A program made the translations under genes and the position numbers. DNA of 10,097 nt from Bacillota bacterium (GTDB lineage: Bacteria > Bacillota > Clostridia > Lachnospirales > Lachnospiraceae), in assembly GCA_023441145.1 (NCBI GenBank), contig JAEZQN010000231.1, positions 1 to 10,097 of the forward strand, read 5' to 3'. A model generated the notes under the pieces. The model saw only the letters and a program-made list of their open reading frames with translations, had not been told where the DNA came from and did no database searches. Shown piece after piece: positions 1 to 5,837 of this stretch; the first letter of the stretch is position 1; each line of letters opens with the position of its first letter.

Positions 1-1
1 T

Positions 2-157
2 TTTATAGGATACCGATTTGGAGGGCTTCTTGGAATCATTGTAGGAATACCGATTGGTATGATTCTTGTAAATTTATATCGAGCTGGCTTATTTGATACT
101 CTGATTCGAGGCTTTAAGATTGTTGTCAATGATATTAATGATTTTCGTAAATTCTAA
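2..157 (+). CDS. AI-2E/YtvI-type permease, C-terminal end (partial)
   Basis: The reading frame is open from the window edge to a TAA at 155-157 and gives the last 51 residues of a membrane protein; the start lies outside the window. The visible part has the glycine-rich segment GYRFGGLLGIIVGIPIGMIL, then LVNLYRAGLFDT and a charged tail ending NDFRKF. This matches the C-terminal pattern of the AI-2E transporter superfamily, which includes the sporulation-associated membrane protein YtvI: a glycine-rich helix with a conserved Pro followed by a short cytoplasmic tail. Members are multi-helix permeases for small molecules or ions, and the substrate cannot be told from this fragment. It is convergent with the next gene and shares its terminator. 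The family call rests on the last helix only. Confidence 0.65.
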   Translation, partial: FIGYRFGGLLGIIVGIPIGMILVNLYRAGLFDTLIRGFKIVVNDINDFRKF

Positions 158-161
158 ATAT

Positions 162-201
162 AAAAAAAGAAGGAGTCATGTGCGTGACACCTTCTTTTTT
201 T
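162..201. terminator. Bidirectional rho-independent terminator
   Basis: The arms AAAAAAGAAGG-A-GTCA and TGAC-A-CCTTCTTTTTT flank a six-base loop. The stem is flanked by A-runs on the left and T-runs on the right, so it can end the plus-strand permease transcript (stop at 157) and the minus-strand VanZ-like gene (stop at 219). Confidence 0.9.
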
Positions 202-218
202 AGGAAATTTCTATATTC

Positions 219-1076
219 TTAATATCGATATGTAAAATTGAAAGATGGTTTATGTAAATAAGATACGTCTTTTTTCTCATAATGCTTAAAGTCTACATAG
301 GCAAAGAGTCCACCGCCGATTAGCATTCCTATGATAGAGTAAAGAATATTATCCATGTTAAAGGTACTTAAAAATGGAATCTTAATAACCTCTGTGATAG
401 CACAGATAACTATAAAAACCAGAGTACGGATAGTAAAGGTAAAGTCTCTAGTTATTAACCTTGCATGGTAACCCAAAGGCAAAAAAAGTAACGTATATAG
501 ACCTATGTATACAAAGAAAGTAGAGCCTTTAATTGTGTGATTTAATATATTCTCAATATATACCGCTGTTGTATAAAATGGAATAAAAGTATAATCCTTT
601 GGTTGGTATATAGTGAAGAAATTAGGGTTGATATAGTTTAAATAAACGAAAATAACTGTAAATGGAATAAAGAATATAATGGTCATTCCTATAAAAAACT
701 TATTGTAATCTGGAAAACGTGGTCCACGGTCCATATATTGGCGGATAAAGGAATATACATAAGGAACTATAAAGTTTAATAAAGTAGTCAACCAATATAA
801 CCAGGAGTAATGTAGTCCACCTATGTCTTTATTAATCATCAACATATATGTCATGCCGCCCCATAATACAAGAAGTAAACTGGTAAGCATGAGACATGCT
901 TTATACCGTAATGTAATCTCTAGCAACATATGATTGGCGATAAGTAGAGTAATAAAAACAAGAAGTGTAAGTAATATTGTATTACTAACAAAGGAAAAGA
1001 GAAGATACTCCACTATAAATGTTAAGATAGCCATCATAACACCTTTTATTAAATATGTGTAGGTATTCCGATTCAT
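219..1076 (-). CDS. VanZ-like multi-pass membrane protein
   Basis: A 285-residue integral membrane protein. I count about eight hydrophobic segments, near residues 10-30, 32-53, 60-80, 90-111, 128-147, 185-206, 213-232 and 243-262, with a polar, aromatic C-terminal tail. The C-terminal half follows the VanZ-like pattern: IPFYTT (165-170), a helix ending FLPLG (198-202), an acidic residue in the next helix (E229), then MDN (241-243) and a small-residue helix with G250 and GGG (254-256). VanZ of enterococcal van clusters gives low-level teicoplanin resistance by an unclear route, and most chromosomal homologues have no known role. The N-terminal half is not recognised. The ATG is preceded by AGGAAGG at suitable spacing. 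It lies downstream of the lipid kinase on the same strand, but that gene has its own terminator, so it is probably transcribed separately. The family call is by motif only. Confidence 0.7.
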   Translation of the reverse strand: MNRNTYTYLIKGVMMAILTFIVEYLLFSFVSNTILLTLLVFITLLIANHMLLEITLRYKACLMLTSLLLVLWGGMTYMLMINKDIGGLHYSWLYWLTTLLNFIVPYVYSFIRQYMDRGPRFPDYNKFFIGMTIIFFIPFTVIFVYLNYINPNFFTIYQPKDYTFIPFYTTAVYIENILNHTIKGSTFFVYIGLYTLLFLPLGYHARLITRDFTFTIRTLVFIVICAITEVIKIPFLSTFNMDNILYSIIGMLIGGGLFAYVDFKHYEKKDVSYLHKPSFNFTYRY

Positions 1077-1093
1077 AGGTAATCCTTCCTAAC

Positions 1094-1115
1094 ATATGAA
1101 AATTTGTTTTCATGT
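1094..1115 (-). other. Small hairpin in the VanZ-like gene leader
   Basis: The perfect arms ATGAAAA and TTTTCAT around a four-base loop (core 1096-1113) lie about 20-40 bases upstream of the minus-strand start codon at 1076, just 5' of its ribosome site. It could affect transcript stability or translation. No T-run follows, so it is not a terminator. Confidence 0.35.
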
Positions 1116-1171
1116 ACTGTTGTTTTAAGTATGATAATATCTAAATATGATAAAATAGAGTCGTACATCAC

Positions 1172-1204
1172 TACTGTACAATATTTTGCTAAATTTGTAC
1201 AGTA
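1172..1204. promoter_or_regulatory. Inverted repeat, possible operator for the VanZ-like gene
   Basis: Perfect 10-base arms TACTGTACAA (1172-1181) and TTGTACAGTA (1195-1204) are separated by 13 AT-rich bases. The inner flanks also partly match when the whole 33-base element is reverse-complemented. It lies about 100 bases upstream of the minus-strand VanZ-like start. A weak -35-like TTGTAC on the minus strand (1181-1176), with TATTTT 18 bases on (1157-1152), overlaps its left arm. This layout suits a dimeric regulator covering a promoter. No T-run follows it, and no specific regulator is recognised. Confidence 0.4.
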
Positions 1205-1263
1205 TTATTTGACAATTTATAGTAAATCTGTAAGTTTTACGATGTGAATTGTTCTAATAAAGA

Positions 1264-1297
1264 AAAAGGGTACGCGTGCTATAATAGCATGCGTACC
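1264..1297 (-). terminator. Terminator overlapping the lipid kinase 3' end
   Basis: On the minus strand the arms GGTACGC-x-TGCTA and TAGCA-x-GCGTACC (1269-1297) enclose a three-base loop, and CTTTTTC follows. The stop codon (1279-1281) lies inside the hairpin, so the last codons of the kinase also form the terminator stem. Confidence 0.8.
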
Positions 1298-2205
1298 TGT
1301 TCATTTTCACACTGAACAAATATGTGGTCGCTCTTACCAACATATTCTCCATCAGTATGTATTACCTGTTTTTGATCTAAGTGAATTTCTAACGTCTTAC
1401 AATCGAATAGTTCAAGGTTCTTTTTAAACATAGTATGTTTGCCCCAAAATAATAGTGGAAGAACAAATAATATCTTATATTTGGCAATGTCATAAAAGAC
1501 ACATACAGATAATTTGCCATCAGTCGCACTGGCTTGTGGAGCCATCTTACATCCGCCACCTTCATAGGGCTGTATCATACTAACGGCAAAGAATATATTC
1601 TTTAGATTGATATGCTTTACGCCATCTACAATCAATTCTCCATCACAAGGCTTGTATTTCATGATTCCCTTTAGAGCTAAAACTCCATAGGTTAATTTCC
1701 CTAGCTTAATCTTATTCAATACTTTTTTGATCTTGGAATTGAGTGCCTCATAGCAAACTACAGCATCAAATCCTATGCCAGAGCTAACGGCAAATTTTCT
1801 GGATTTCTTTTTGCCTTCGATGGTAAGATGCCCATGATCGAAGTAGGTAAAATGATGTCCATTTAACACCATATCAAGAGCCTTTAGAGGATCTGATGGG
1901 ATCTTAAGGCTTCGGGCTAAATCGTTACTAGAGCCAGTAGGAAGATAGCCAAGCATAACATCTTCATAGGAATGAATTCCATTTATTACTTCATTTACTG
2001 TTCCATCTCCACCTAAGACAACGATTTTCTTCATGCCTTTATTCTGCTTACAAATATTTTCCGCAATTTTAGTAGAATGGAACTCATAGTGAGTGAAGTA
2101 AGATTTATAAGAAATATGCAGCTCATCGAGTTTGGCTTGCACAGTATGCCAGATTTTTAGTCCCTTACCAGTTTTAGATTTTGGATTTACAATAAAGTAA
2201 TACAT
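1279..2205 (-). CDS. Diacylglycerol kinase-like lipid kinase (DagK/YegS/BmrU family)
   Basis: A 308-residue cytosolic or membrane-peripheral kinase, the usual length for the family. Family members phosphorylate diacylglycerol or related lipids with ATP, feeding phosphatidic acid back to phospholipid synthesis. Visible motifs are the N-terminal NPKSKTGKG (7-15), the nucleotide-binding GGDGT (65-69) followed by NEVINGI, PTGSSND (89-95, the variant of the usual PxGTxND), a glycine-rich stretch EGGGCKMAP (215-223) with ATDGKL (227-232), and the C-terminal DGE (285-287) that holds the catalytic or metal-linked acid in this fold. The ATG is preceded by GGAGGG six bases upstream. A near-consensus promoter lies 37 bases upstream and a terminator overlaps the stop, so it is probably a single-gene unit. 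The exact lipid substrate cannot be assigned from sequence. Confidence 0.9.
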   Translation of the reverse strand: MYYFIVNPKSKTGKGLKIWHTVQAKLDELHISYKSYFTHYEFHSTKIAENICKQNKGMKKIVVLGGDGTVNEVINGIHSYEDVMLGYLPTGSSNDLARSLKIPSDPLKALDMVLNGHHFTYFDHGHLTIEGKKKSRKFAVSSGIGFDAVVCYEALNSKIKKVLNKIKLGKLTYGVLALKGIMKYKPCDGELIVDGVKHINLKNIFFAVSMIQPYEGGGCKMAPQASATDGKLSVCVFYDIAKYKILFVLPLLFWGKHTMFKKNLELFDCKTLEIHLDQKQVIHTDGEYVGKSDHIFVQCENEQVRMLL

Positions 2206-2241
2206 GATATCCCTCCAACCTGATTAATGTCGTTTTCTATT

Positions 2242-2270
2242 ATTATATGTAAAATCAGAACTTCTTTCAA
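2242..2270 (-). promoter_or_regulatory. SigA-type promoter of the lipid kinase gene
   Basis: On the minus strand, TTGAAA (2270-2265), a 17-base spacer and TATAAT (2247-2242) lie upstream of the start at 2205, leaving a leader of about 30 bases. Confidence 0.8.
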
Positions 2271-2346
2271 TCATTTTATTAATTGCACGCATTGTTAAAA
2301 AAGTTCAAACAATTCAAAATTTTATTAAAAAGCTGTCAAAACCCTC

Positions 2347-2375
2347 TTGACAAAATATTTTCTTTTTTATATAAT
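2347..2375 (+). promoter_or_regulatory. Consensus SigA-type promoter of the tRNA pair
   Basis: TTGACA (2347-2352), a 17-base T-rich spacer and TATAAT (2370-2375): full consensus at both boxes, as expected for a highly expressed stable-RNA unit. The first tRNA begins 33 bases downstream. The bases between this promoter and the divergent lipid kinase promoter (2271-2346) hold nothing else I recognise. Confidence 0.92.
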
Positions 2376-2408
2376 ATTTTTCGTACTCACGTTTTATAAC
2401 GTGTCCTT

Positions 2409-2481
2409 GGGATCATAGCTCAGCTGGGAGAGCACCTGCCTTACAAGCAGGGGGTCACAGGTTCGAGCCCTGTTGGTCCCA
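2409..2481 (+). tRNA. tRNA-Val (anticodon TAC)
   Basis: A 73-base cloverleaf. The acceptor arms are GGGATCA and TGGTCCC, the D arm is GCTC/GAGC, the anticodon stem CCTGC/GCAGG carries loop CTTACAA (anticodon TAC), and the T stem ACAGG/CCTGT carries loop TTCGAGC. The discriminator base is A. The CCA end is not encoded and must be added by CCA transferase. It is transcribed with the next tRNA, four bases on. Confidence 0.97.
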
Positions 2482-2484
2482 TCT

Positions 2485-2558
2485 GGCGGAATAGCTCAGT
2501 TGGCTAGAGCACACGGTTCATACCCGTGGTGTCGAGGGTTCAAATCCCCCTTCCGCTA
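2485..2558 (+). tRNA. tRNA-Met (anticodon CAT, elongator type)
   Basis: A 74-base cloverleaf. The acceptor arms are GGCGGAA and TTCCGCT, with a closing G-T(U) wobble. The D arm is GCTC/GAGC, and the anticodon stem CACGG/CCGTG carries loop TTCATAC (anticodon CAT). The anticodon stem lacks the three G-C pairs next to the loop that mark initiator tRNA, so it is taken as elongator Met; CAT anticodons modified to read Ile ATA cannot be fully excluded. The T stem GAGGG against CCCCC contains one A-C mismatch. CCA is not encoded. Confidence 0.93.
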
Positions 2559-2563
2559 TGATC

Positions 2564-2596
2564 AAAGCCACTACAGATCACTGTAGTGGCTTTTTT
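2564..2596 (+). terminator. Terminator of the tRNA-Val/tRNA-Met unit
   Basis: The perfect ten-base arms GCCACTACAG (2567-2576) and CTGTAGTGGC (2581-2590) with loop ATCA are followed by TTTTTT. It lies a few bases after the tRNA-Met. Confidence 0.95.
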
Positions 2597-2639
2597 GCTG
2601 TATAGGAACGTACTTCGTATGTTCCTATACAGCAAAAAA
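2591..2639. repeat. Long near-perfect palindrome
   Basis: A 49-base palindrome. The left arm TTTTTTGCTGTATAGGAAC (2591-2609) and right arm GTTCCTATACAGCAAAAAA (2621-2639) match perfectly, and the stem continues through a G-T wobble (2610/2620) and TAC/GTA to a three-base TTC loop (2614-2616). Its first six bases are also the T-run of the tRNA terminator. It ends in A-runs and T-runs on both strands, so it could act as a second, bidirectional terminator. The core TATAGGAAC...GTTCCTATA resembles a second, degraded copy at 2747-2775. Confidence 0.85.
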
Positions 2640-2775
2640 GCTTTCTAAAAGGCAGAAAGCCGATATCGCACTGGGGTGTTATGGATAATGTCGTTTTCAA
2701 GACCCACCGCAGGCGGAGAGTTTTGCAAGCAAAACTCTTTGTTCTTATATAGAAACTTGCGAAGCAAGTACCATG
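2640..2775. repeat. Cluster of short palindromes, likely degraded dispersed repeat
   Basis: Several hairpins follow one another in this gene-free stretch: GCTTTCT/AGAAAGC (2640-2646 and 2654-2660); CCGC-AG-GCGG (2707-2716) directly abutting the perfect AGAGTTTTGC-AA-GCAAAACTCT (2717-2738); and ACTTGC-GAA-GCAAGT (2755-2769) inside the degraded frame TATAGAAAC...GTACCATGG. The dense, unrelated hairpins without an ORF suggest a mosaic of REP-like or MITE-like elements. That it is dispersed in the genome is inference. Confidence 0.6.
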
Positions 2776-2786
2776 GTAAGTTTTTA

Positions 2787-2816
2787 TTGTAAAACAGCGA
2801 CTATTCATGGTATGAT
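2787..2816 (+). promoter_or_regulatory. Promoter of ispF, extended -10 type
   Basis: TTGTAA (2787-2792), an 18-base spacer and TATGAT (2811-2816), with TG one base before the -10 box (extended -10). The ispF start is 49 bases further on. The palindrome cluster ends immediately upstream. Confidence 0.65.
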
Positions 2817-2865
2817 AAAGCAAATTTGGGTATGCTAACCACAAAATGATAAAAGAGGTGTAGAT

Positions 2866-3411
2866 ATGAGAGTAGGTATGGGATACGATGTTCATAAATT
2901 GGTAGAAGGAAGACCTTTGATTATAGGCGGGGTAACGATTCCTTATGAAAAAGGCTTATTAGGACATTCAGATGCAGATGTTTTGGTGCATGCAATTATG
3001 GATGCTCTCTTAGGTGCAGCAGCGTTAGGTGATATCGGAAAACATTTTCCAGATACAGATCCTTCCTATAAAGATGCCAACAGCTTACAACTCTTGCAAA
3101 AAGTAAGAGAATTGCTAAATGAGCAGCTGTATATTATAGAAAATATTGATGCCACTATCGTTGCACAACAACCTAAGATGGCACCACACATATCTGAGAT
3201 GGTAAAGAACATTGCAGGTGCACTTGAAATTGAAACGAATAGAATAAATGTAAAGGCCACTACGGAAGAAGGAATGGGCTTTACAGGTTCTTTAGATGGA
3301 ATTAGTGCTCAGGCAATATGTATGTTAAATACCGTCTATAATTATGCCTACTCAGAGATGGACTTGGAAGCTGGTTCTTGTGGTGGATGTGGAGGTTGCT
3401 GCGGAAGATAA
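2866..3411 (+). CDS. ispF: 2-C-methyl-D-erythritol 2,4-cyclodiphosphate synthase with Cys-rich tail
   Basis: Cyclises CDP-methylerythritol 2-phosphate to MEcPP with release of CMP, in the cytosolic MEP pathway of isoprenoid synthesis; the family is trimeric with a Zn or Mn site between subunits. The family start MRVGMGYDVHKL holds metal ligands D8 and H10, and H42 is the third. H34-S35, D46 and D56 lie in the well-conserved GHSDADVLVHAIMDALLG and GDIGKHFPD stretches. K130 and the ATTEEGMGFTG segment, including T132-T133-E134, form the nucleotide-binding end. The usual length is about 157 residues. This protein has 181, the extra part ending GSCGGCGGCCGR, which is not part of the catalytic fold. 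The start is supported by AGAGGTG five bases upstream. ispD, often its partner, is not adjacent here. No terminator follows it. Confidence 0.96.
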   Translation: MRVGMGYDVHKLVEGRPLIIGGVTIPYEKGLLGHSDADVLVHAIMDALLGAAALGDIGKHFPDTDPSYKDANSLQLLQKVRELLNEQLYIIENIDATIVAQQPKMAPHISEMVKNIAGALEIETNRINVKATTEEGMGFTGSLDGISAQAICMLNTVYNYAYSEMDLEAGSCGGCGGCCGR

Positions 3412-3417
3412 CAGGGC

Positions 3418-3446
3418 TTGTAAGTTAAGGACAAATATGGTAAAAT
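3418..3446 (+). promoter_or_regulatory. Promoter of the GH5-like gene, extended -10 type
   Basis: TTGTAA (3418-3423), a 17-base spacer and TAAAAT (3441-3446), with TGG directly before the -10 box. It begins seven bases after the ispF stop. Transcription would begin near 3453, so a TTG start at 3447 is excluded and the ATG at 3486 favoured. Confidence 0.7.
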
Positions 3447-3485
3447 TTGGTTATTAATCTGTTTTGCAATAAAATGAGGTGCAAG

Positions 3486-5480
3486 ATGAAGAATAAGATC
3501 AACTATATCATTATGTCCTTAACTGGGCTATTTATGATTTTGTACTTAGATAGTAGTTATGTTCATGCCACAACTACCGGGTTTGAATATGTGGAGCGAT
3601 TAGGCTCCGGTATTAATGTAGGGAATATCTTTGAAACTGGATTAGAGGACATGGTGTTAGATGACAGTTCCATTACTACCATGATAGATAATCTGAGGGG
3701 ACAGGGGTTTTCCTCTATTAGAATTCCTGTTACTTGGCAAGGTCACTGGGATGACGTCAGTAAGCAAATTGATGCAGAGTATCTTAATAAGATAAAGAGC
3801 TTTGTGGACATCGCTATATCTAAGGATATGAATGTCATTTTAACTATGTATGATGATTCTTGGAAATGGATTAGTAACACAACTAATACCACAGAGACAT
3901 TAGCATTATTTCAAACGTTATGGACACAGATTGCAACTTATTTTGCAAGTTGTAATGAAGGGCTTTGTTTTGAAGCTGCCAATGCTCCTTTCTTTAGGGG
4001 AATGGAAAGTAAGGATCAGCTTGAATTGTTAAACCAGTATAATCGAAGCTTTGTTAAGACTGTTCGAGATATGGGGGGGATGAATAAAGAAAGATTTCTA
4101 CTTCTTCCACTATTAAATGGGCAGGTGAATGAGGAGAATTGTAAGTCTATGGTGTCCTTTGTAAATGAATTAAAGGATTCCAAAGTGATTGTATCAGCAC
4201 AGTATTATGGCCTATGGAATTTTAGTGTGAATGCGGCAGGTACTACAACCTTTAACCAGGATGCAAAGCAACATATGCTTAACTTCTTTAGCTGTATCAA
4301 CACCTATTTTGCAAATAATCAGATTCCTATTATATGTGGAGAATACGGTTTATATGGATATCCTACTTATGAGAACGCCATAGCAAGAGGAGAGAGATTA
4401 CAATATTTTAATCAGTTTGTTACTAAGGCCTACGCCGCAAAGTTATCCATTTTCCTTTGGGATACTGGGGTACTATATAATCGAACTACGGACCAATGGA
4501 TTGATGAGGATTTGGCTTACATTATTAAAAATTATGAGCGTAATGATTATTCGTATGCTTCCATAGATACAGTATCCCTTGTAGAAGGAAATGATACGAA
4601 GGATATCACTTTAACTTATAGTTTAAATAATTCGAACCTTTCTTATCTTAGATATAATAACAAGGTTTTAACTTTGAATAAGGATTATACGATAGAAGAG
4701 AATAAGGTCACAATAAAAAAAGCCTTTTTCGATTCACTTCCACCAGCTGAGTATGGTTTATTGGGAATCATAGAGCTAGTCTTTACCCAAGGACCTTATT
4801 GGAGAATAAATGTTTCTAAAGTGGGGCAGCCTTCTTTTGCAAAAGATGGAAGTAAGGAGCAAACCTTTCGTATTCCTATGAAGGAGCAGGGAGATACTAT
4901 CATTGCTATGGAAGCCTTTACAAAGGATAAAAAGCCGGTAGGACCCTTAGAGTGGACTACTTATCAGGAGTATGGGTACAGCTTTTTTCCTGATTATAAG
5001 AATCATTGTTTGACTTTGACCAAAGAATTTATTGCCTCTTTACCGGTGAATCAAGAGATTATATTGCGTGTTCATTTTCAAAGTGGACAGAAGCTAGAGT
5101 ATCTTATTATAAAAGAGGAAGAAGGAATAAGGGAAACGACATTCGATTTAAGCACTAAGATAGATGAGATACCAGAGGTTGATACAAATAATGACTTACA
5201 AAACTTAGTGGAAGAGGAAAATCATGCTGCCATTGAGAAAAATAAGGAAGAGGCAAAGAGAATATATTTAAAGAAGGAAACTGATGCCAAATGGAATACC
5301 GTAGGCTGGAAGTTATTGTTTCTTAGCTTTGTAATTATGGTGATACTTGGTTTTGCTATTATATATATTTATCAGGTCCATCGAAAAGAGAATTTAGAGA
5401 ATCGACTAGAGGAAACTGAGGATATGCTTGATGAAGAGATACATAAAATTCTTATTGACAAAATGGGTTACGGTGCATAG
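3486..5480 (+). CDS. Secreted, membrane-anchored GH5-fold protein, probable pseudoenzyme
   Basis: 664 residues, starting at the ATG that has GAGGTG five bases upstream. The order is: signal peptide (1-28, likely cut after VHA); GH5-like (cellulase-type) TIM barrel, about 33-350; two divergent X2-type Ig-like modules (about 361-444 and 455-542); an acidic, Lys/Glu-rich stretch; a transmembrane helix (609-630); and a charged cytoplasmic tail (631-664). GH5 landmarks kept are SGINVGN (41-47), R79 in IRIPVTW, nucleophile E286 in CGEYG, and W325 in FLWDTG. The acid/base position is lost: the family NEP reads NAP (166-168), placing Ala at 167. The first His of the usual HH pair is Tyr (Y122) and the HYY His is Gln (Q239). 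Normal GH5 hydrolysis is therefore unlikely. A role in glycan binding or surface sensing is inference. It has its own promoter and sits in a housekeeping block. Confidence 0.82.
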   Translation: MKNKINYIIMSLTGLFMILYLDSSYVHATTTGFEYVERLGSGINVGNIFETGLEDMVLDDSSITTMIDNLRGQGFSSIRIPVTWQGHWDDVSKQIDAEYLNKIKSFVDIAISKDMNVILTMYDDSWKWISNTTNTTETLALFQTLWTQIATYFASCNEGLCFEAANAPFFRGMESKDQLELLNQYNRSFVKTVRDMGGMNKERFLLLPLLNGQVNEENCKSMVSFVNELKDSKVIVSAQYYGLWNFSVNAAGTTTFNQDAKQHMLNFFSCINTYFANNQIPIICGEYGLYGYPTYENAIARGERLQYFNQFVTKAYAAKLSIFLWDTGVLYNRTTDQWIDEDLAYIIKNYERNDYSYASIDTVSLVEGNDTKDITLTYSLNNSNLSYLRYNNKVLTLNKDYTIEENKVTIKKAFFDSLPPAEYGLLGIIELVFTQGPYWRINVSKVGQPSFAKDGSKEQTFRIPMKEQGDTIIAMEAFTKDKKPVGPLEWTTYQEYGYSFFPDYKNHCLTLTKEFIASLPVNQEIILRVHFQSGQKLEYLIIKEEEGIRETTFDLSTKIDEIPEVDTNNDLQNLVEEENHAAIEKNKEEAKRIYLKKETDAKWNTVGWKLLFLSFVIMVILGFAIIYIYQVHRKENLENRLEETEDMLDEEIHKILIDKMGYGA

Positions 5481-5492
5481 AATAAAACTAAA

Positions 5493-5522
5493 TTGCAGAA
5501 GTTTTCTTGTAATGACTATATA
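5493..5522 (+). promoter_or_regulatory. Candidate promoter of the cysteine T-box operon
   Basis: TTGCAG (5493-5498), an 18-base spacer and TATATA (5517-5522). It lies about 40 bases upstream of T-box Stem I and is the best candidate between the GH5-like stop and the leader. The match is moderate. Confidence 0.45.
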
Positions 5523-5560
5523 GCAAAAAGCGTTGAATAGAAGAGTAGTTTTTATGAAAC

Positions 5561-5766
5561 TAACAGAGAGGGAGTGTCACTGGCTGAAAACATTCCTTGG
5601 TGGAGTAGAGATGAAGTGCATCTATGAGCTGATCTGCTGAGCTGTTAAGAAGTTAGGTAGATTCGGAAGCACCCGTTACGTGTATTAAGATTACAGCATA
5701 GCTTTTGTGCTGTGAATTAGAGTGGAACCGCGAGTAACTCGTCTCTATAGGGAGACGAGTTTTTTT
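5561..5766 (+). promoter_or_regulatory. Cysteine T-box riboswitch leader
   Basis: Binds uncharged tRNA-Cys and then lets transcription pass into cysE-cysS. The Stem I base pairs TAACAG (5561-5566) with CTGTTA (5642-5647). Inside it are the GAGAGG region and distal GGTGG, and on the 3' side GAAG-TGC-A, giving a UGC (Cys) specifier at 5617-5619. Stem III is TTACAGCA/TGCTGTGA (5691-5715). The T-box AGAGTGGAACCGCG (5719-5732) has a seven-base bulge TGGAACC (5723-5729). AGAG pairs with CTCT (5743-5746), and GCGAG (5730-5734) with CTCGT (5738-5742), to form the antiterminator. The variable base A in TGGA would pair with discriminator U73, which bacterial tRNA-Cys carries. Specifier, bulge and downstream genes all agree on cysteine. 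Confidence 0.95.
5737..5766 (+). terminator. T-box regulated terminator
   Basis: ACTCGTCTC (5737-5745) and GAGACGAGT (5752-5760) form the stem and a T-run follows to 5766. It shares bases with the antiterminator, so the two are mutually exclusive. It may also stop read-through from the GH5-like gene, which shows no terminator of its own. Confidence 0.95.
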
Positions 5767-5837
5767 ATATAGATTATTGCTCCACATTTTTCTATATAAA
5801 AAAATTCAAAAGATAGAAAAGGAAAGGAGAGGATAGT

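Noticed and set aside
1209..1236. Plus-strand TTGACA with a weak TAAGTT 16 bases on as a promoter
   Set aside because: The -10 box is poor and no plus-strand gene or RNA lies downstream before the convergent lipid kinase.
2578..2895. Minus-strand 105-residue open frame across the palindrome cluster and the ispF start
   Set aside because: Low-complexity, Cys/aromatic-rich translation with no family likeness. It runs through several palindromes and antisense to the ispF promoter and start, and has no supporting ribosome site.
3447..3485. TTG start at 3447 for the GH5-like protein, adding 13 residues before the signal peptide
   Set aside because: The TTG directly follows the -10 box and lacks a ribosome site; the ATG at 3486 has GAGGTG five bases upstream and gives a normal signal peptide.
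5635..5637. Second TGC in T-box Stem I as the specifier codon
   Set aside because: It lies too close to the base of Stem I and is followed by T. The TGC at 5617-5619, followed by A within GAAG-TGC-A and then CTATGAGC, fits the usual specifier-loop context better. Both would give Cys.
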